This document shows positions 59,712 through 64,000 of a stretch of DNA of 64,000 bases, one piece after another (position 1 is the first letter of the stretch; each line of letters opens with the position of its first letter). The notes under the pieces were generated by a model. That model searched no databases and was not told the origin of the DNA. It was given only the letters and a program-made list of their open reading frames with translations. The stretch covers positions 1-64,000 of the forward strand of contig JAECUM010094184.1 of assembly GCA_016617855.1 (NCBI GenBank), read 5' to 3'. This stretch comes from Megalonaias nervosa. Its lineage: Eukaryota > Mollusca > Bivalvia > Unionida > Unionidae. A program made the translations under genes and the position numbers.

Positions 59712-60275
59712 GTAAATTAATAAGCTAAGGAAACTCACCTTGTAAATTAGTAAGCCAAGAGAACTCACCTTGTAAATTAATAAGCCAAGAGAACTCACCT
59801 TGTAAATTAATAAGCCAAAGGAACTCCCCCTTGTAAATTAATGAGCCAATAGAACAAACCTTGTAAAATAATAAGCCAAGAGAACTCACCTTGTAATTTG
59901 ATAAGACAAGGGAAATCACCTTGTAAATTAATAAGCTTAGGAAACTCACCTTATAAATTAATAAGCCAAGAGAACTCACCTTGTAAACTAATAAGACAAA
60001 GGAACTCACCTTGTAAATTAATAAGCCAAGAGAACTCATATTATAAATAAATAAGACAAGGGAACTCACCTTGTAAATTAATAAGCCAAGAGAACTCATA
60101 TTATAAATAAATAAGACAGGGGAACTCACCTTGTAAATTAATAAGCAAAGAGAACTCTTAATAAGACAAGGGAACTCACCCTCACCTTGTAAATTAATAA
60201 GCCAAGAGAACTCACCTTGTAAATTAATAAGCCAAGGGGACTCACCTAGTAAATTAATAAACCAAGGGAACTCAT
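59700..60275. repeat. 30-bp minisatellite, right part (split by LINE)
   Basis: About 19 copies of the same unit as 57235-57411. The long minus-strand frame here is a repeat artefact. Confidence 0.9.
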
Positions 60276-60424
60276 ACATTCATACATACTGCACTGCTCT
60301 CATACACAAATGGACCCCCCCAAAAAAACAAAATGAAAATATTCCAGCTTAGTACTTAAATAATCAAGACATTACTGATTGTCTAACCATATACATTTTT
60401 TTTTAAAGAAGAACAATATGACAT

Positions 60425-60980
60425 GGATATCAAATAGTAAGGCTACTACATTATGTGCTTGCTATGGAAGAACAATATTACATGGATATCCAATAGTAAG
60501 GCTGCTAGTATGTAACATGGGCCTTCAATAGAAGAACAATGTGACATGGATATCCAATAGTAAGGCAACTGCATCATGCTATTAAAGAACTGACATTTAT
60601 AATAATCTAATAGTGAAGCTACTACATTATGTAACATGGGTTATCTATATAAGAATTGTGTGACATGTATATCCAGTAGTAAGGTTGCTACATTATGTAC
60701 CACAGGCTTGCTGTGGAAGAACAATCCAACATGTATATCCAATAGTAAGGTTGCTACATTATGTACCACAGGCTTGCTATGGAAGAACAATGCAACATGT
60801 ATAACCAATAGTAAGGTTGCTACATTATGTACCACAGGCTTGCTATGGAAGAACAATGCAACCTGTATATCCAATAGTAAGGTTGCTACATTATGTACCA
60901 CAGGCTTGCTGTGGAAGAACAATGCAACACGGATATCCAATAGTAAGGCTATACATTATGTAACATGGGCTTTCTATGGA
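60425..60980. repeat. 66-bp minisatellite, about 8 copies
   Basis: Unit ggaagaacaatgcaacatgt plus atatccaatagtaaggttgc and ccacaggcttgctat. Because 66 is a multiple of 3, frames stay open on both strands. Confidence 0.9.
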
Positions 60981-61178
<198 letters not shown>

Positions 61179-61187
61179 ATTAATATA

Positions 61188-61460
61188 AGCAGCCATGTAT
61201 AGTTTTGCAGACACAACGTTTTTGTGTTTTATTTGTTTGTCTTGTCTGTGTTTTGTATTTGCCTTTGAAAAAGACTCGTTAAGAGTTGAATGCGCTCAGG
61301 CTAGTTAGATACTAGTTTTGCACTGTTCGTTGTAAATTTATTGCATTTATCTTAATCAATCCCTGACACACGTGATCCCTTGCTGGATCCAGTGCACTTG
61401 AAAGGACTGTTGTTCGCCATATGATTTGTATTCTTTATATATATATATATATATATATTT
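61188..61460 (+). mobile_element. Penelope-like element, solitary arm
   Basis: A single forward arm, truncated on its left, includes the hairpin region (about 61263-61297) and a terminal (TA)n tract at 61434-61460. It ends only about 80 bp before the coding exon at 61542. Confidence 0.75.
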
Positions 61461-61541
61461 ATTCTGATTGTGAGGCTGTTACATGATGTACCAATAAGTT
61501 TTCCCATTTTTACTATTGCTTACTTTGTTTTTTTTCTTCAG

Positions 61542-61655
61542 GTTTTAGTGGAAGAAAATTCAGAATTGAAGAGAGAAATCAAACGATTGAAGGAAGATAA
61601 TGCTTACCTAATTAAGAAAACGAAAATTGCAATGGCTGACAAAGACGCAATCATT
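61542..61655 (+). CDS. Coiled-coil gene, last visible exon (38 codons)
   Basis: The acceptor is TTTTTTTTCTTCAG and the donor GTAAGT. It enters and exits in phase 0. It encodes VLVEENSELKREIKRLK, EDNAYLIKKTKIAMADK and DAII, a strong leucine-zipper-like helix continuing the one begun in the previous exon. There is no stop codon, so the gene goes on beyond 61655. I found no further exon before 64000. Confidence 0.88.
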
Positions 61656-61774
61656 GTAAGTAATGAATACTTTAATTTCTAGTTAATTATTATAACATAT
61701 TTACCTGTGTACATTCTTCTACAAACATCATTGACCCAAGTCTGTCTTTACATCTGGCAGATCAGTTTATGTAT

Positions 61775-62490
61775 TGTTACTATTGTGACTGTATGGTCTT
61801 AAACTAAGTAACATAAAGAAAGTGAAACAAGTTTTATAAAATTCAGCAAACAATTTATTTCCCTAGAATACAACATGAAAATTTAAAATGAACTTACAGT
61901 ATTGTGAATTAAATCCCAAATAATTCTAAATGTTCTTTCACAAGTCCAAAAGTATAGTATGTTCTGAATGGATTCCAATATTGAATGTGTTGATGTACCA
62001 ATAGTCTTGAATAAGTTGATATACCAACAGTCTTAATGTATCAAAACTATATGATACAGAATATTTTTTAATGAATATAGAGTAATCCCAAAATAGTGTT
62101 TTAGTCCATAAGTCAATGAGCACTTTGTAATTCTAATGGATAATTTAAAATTAATTCCGCTTAATTTATATCTGAATACAATTGAAAGTGATTCCACTAA
62201 ACATATTAAAATAGGAATGAAGACTTTGTTGACAAAACCTCTTTTATATATACCCACACATGACAAATGTTGTAGCAGCATTTTCTAGAAAATCTCTATC
62301 ATCTTAATGGAAAATTACAGCAAACTGTAAACAAGTTTGCTTCCAGAATCTTCTCAAGTCATAATCAAGACTAGGTCCTGAACTCAAATTTAAATAAACA
62401 CCTTTAATAAATATGACATTAGTCAGGTATGCCCAAATTCCTACTCTCAATTACAGACAAAGGTCAAGCACATGATATAAATTAATATAC
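61775..62490 (-). mobile_element. Solo LTR-like element, same family, reversed
   Basis: It begins TGTTACTATTGTGACT and carries, in reverse, the caaacaatttatttccctag and aaatcccaaataattc blocks of the family. The far border near 62490 is approximate. It lies immediately 3' of the last exon, inside the intron. Confidence 0.55.
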
Positions 62491-62504
62491 ATGCCATTAC
62501 ATAA

Positions 62505-62546
62505 TGATCTGGTAGATCAGGGTATGTTTTGCCCTGTCATTACATA
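62505..62546. repeat. About 43-bp minisatellite, left part
   Basis: One unit (cattacataatgatctggta, gatcagggtatgttttg) and the start of the next are cut by the piggyBac-type element. Confidence 0.8.
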
Positions 62547-62550
62547 TTAA

Positions 62551-63360
62551 CCCTTTACCTCATGGAGTGTATGGCTTTTTAGCCCTTCGATATGCATGTA
62601 GCAAAGTTACCTAGTGCAGTGCGTTATAAATAGAACACCTGTTACTTTCTCTACTCCATACACATAGGCCTGTTAAGCAGTGAAGTGTATGTTACGTTTA
62701 ACAGCAATTTTAACCATTTTACGTTTTTGGTACACATATATTACGTATGGAAAGATTTAAGGGTAAAATCTGATTGTTATAGGTGTATAATTATTTTTCA
62801 CAGAAGAATTTTTTATGTGTTTTAAAATCTTGAGAGAACTCGTTCACCATCAAGTAAGTGAAGCCGCATGACCAACCGTAGCTGCCATTTCTCATACTCG
62901 AAATTTACAAGTTCTTTGCGTCTACATCACTAAATCAGCTGAATTTGATAATTTATTAAAAACTAATGGCTTCCTACATCAGTATCAGAGCCTTTTCCTA
63001 AGTTATTGAAGCTTTCATAGTTGTGATTCTAATCGTGAAAACTTGAGTTAAGTACTGAATGAAATCCGCAAACTCCATTTTGGAGAGTGGAGAATATGAC
63101 CCAGTTACTTTAAATAGCAGATTTTGACCAGAGCATAAACAGTGACCACGTGATCTGACGTAATGGTCATTCACACCAAGGAATGTAGTATCTAACAGGG
63201 GCTTTTCCCTGAAGGTGGCGCTACGAAAACCTGCACAAAATGGCTGATGTTTACAGCAGGCGTCAAAAGGCGCTTCCATGAGAATGGTGTAGAGGCGTCC
63301 AAAGGCGCTTACATGCGAATCGGGTAGAGGCATCCAAAGGCGCTTGCATGAGGTAAAGGG
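62551..63360. mobile_element. 810-bp piggyBac-type non-autonomous element in a minisatellite
   Basis: Perfect 14-bp terminal inverted repeats (CCCTTTACCTCATG / CATGAGGTAAAGGG) are flanked on both sides by TTAA (62547-62550, 63361-63364). CCC-starting ends and a TTAA target are the hallmark of piggyBac-superfamily elements. The same 43-bp-class tandem array flanks both sides, and removing the element restores the array register exactly, with TTAA in place of the usual ATGA. Near the right end a motif about 40 bp long (ggcgtccaaaggcgctt) is repeated three times. There is no transposase, so it is a MITE. Confidence 0.85.
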
Positions 63361-63650
63361 TTAATCTGGTAGATCATGGTATATTTCAATCTGTCATTAC
63401 ATAATGATCTGGCAGATCAGGGTATTATTGCTCTGTCATTACATAATGATCTGGTAGGGCAGGGTATGTGTCATTCAGTCATTACATAATGATCTGGTAG
63501 GGCAGGGTATGTGTCATTCTGTCATTACATAATGATCTGGTAGTGCAGGGTATGTGTCATTCTATCGTTACATAATGATCTGGCAGATCAGGGTATGCAT
63601 TGTTTTGTCATTACATGATGATCTGGTAGATGAGGGTATGTGTTGGGATG
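63361..63650. repeat. About 43-bp minisatellite, right part
   Basis: Six to seven units of gtcattacataatgatctgg plus tagatcagggtatgtgtcat resume after the element. Confidence 0.88.
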
Positions 63651-63850
63651 AATTTTACTTAATTGTGCTAAAAAGATTTTTGTCCAAAAAAATAAAGGTT
63701 TTAAATTGTGTACAAAAATTTAAAATTGTTTTAATGGCCTAAATTTCTCATAAGGTCATCTATTATGGATGCAGATATTCTGGGAAAATTTTAATTGTCT
63801 TCTGTAACAATTAGTGGTTTTTCTGTAATGCTGCTAACAAACTTCTCAAA
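63650..63850. other. Intron sequence, no exon recognised
   Basis: AT-rich, no splice-bounded open segment in phase 0. Confidence 0.45.
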
Positions 63851-63852
63851 AT

Positions 63853-64000
63853 GGACAGATTAACAGACACATGGTTGATAGATATTAAGTTGTACAGACA
63901 GATTTACAGACACATGGTTGGACAGATATGAAGTTGTACAGATGGATAGACACTTGGATGGACAGATAAGAAGTTGTACAGATGCATGGACAGTTGAACA
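63853..64000. repeat. About 45-bp repeat, 3-4 copies, continuing past the window
   Basis: Unit acagacacatggttggacag plus atatgaagttgtacagatgg. Confidence 0.8.

Overview
The window is a piece of an animal nuclear genome. It is AT-rich and intron-dominated, with GT-AG splice sites, very many minisatellites and microsatellites, tRNA-derived SINEs, a LINE and a Penelope-like element. The dispersed repeat with a head hairpin ('ggtcatagaccagaagagct' type) and the tRNA-type SINEs look most like a mollusc or another lophotrochozoan. That placement is inference from repeat style, not proof. No prokaryotic gene organisation is present, and most long open frames are artefacts of tandem repeats whose unit is a multiple of 3.

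One gene is well supported on the + strand. Five exons (38535-38690, 43150-43247, 51049-51281, 53957-54204, 61542-61655) have good splice sites and join in perfect phase (0-0, 0-2, 2-1, 1-0, 0-0). Together they give 283 codons of Lys/Glu/Gln-rich coiled-coil protein. A likely first exon with ATG lies at 22255 and small 5' exons may lie near 24.1-24.9 kb. The gene runs off the right edge. I could not name the family; a cytoskeletal, centrosomal or ciliary scaffold is only a guess from the coiled coil.

A second, weaker + strand gene may occupy about 2-17 kb. It is a chain of short candidate exons (2080-2104, 4776-4810, 13293-13348, then 15345 or 15410, perhaps 16829), phase-compatible over the first three junctions but conflicting near 15.4 kb.

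Mobile DNA fills the rest. It includes a frameshifted GIY-YIG endonuclease end of a Penelope-like element between inverted arms (20.6-21.9 kb), with related non-coding arms at 52.5-52.9 and 61.2-61.4 kb. A 5'-truncated LINE with a 12-bp target duplication sits inside a minisatellite (57.4-59.7 kb), and a degraded RNase H part of another LINE lies at 16.15-16.75 kb. There is a family of solo-LTR-like elements, two of them with clean 4-bp target duplications, and an 810-bp element flanked by TTAA with 14-bp piggyBac-style ends (62.55-63.36 kb). Three SINE families and several foldback elements complete the set. Layout: 0-22 kb holds repeats plus the possible upstream gene; 22-25 kb the 5' end of the coiled-coil gene; 25-38 kb a long, relatively CpG-rich first intron; 38-64 kb the main exons separated by minisatellite-packed introns.

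The most unusual structures are the array at 47.7-48.0 kb made of about 11 copies of a SINE's Pol III A-box head, the 13.3-13.9 kb array whose unit begins with an exon end and its splice donor, the tandemly duplicated 28-nt microexon near 24.7 kb, and the inverted-arm Penelope derivatives with a hammerhead-like hairpin.
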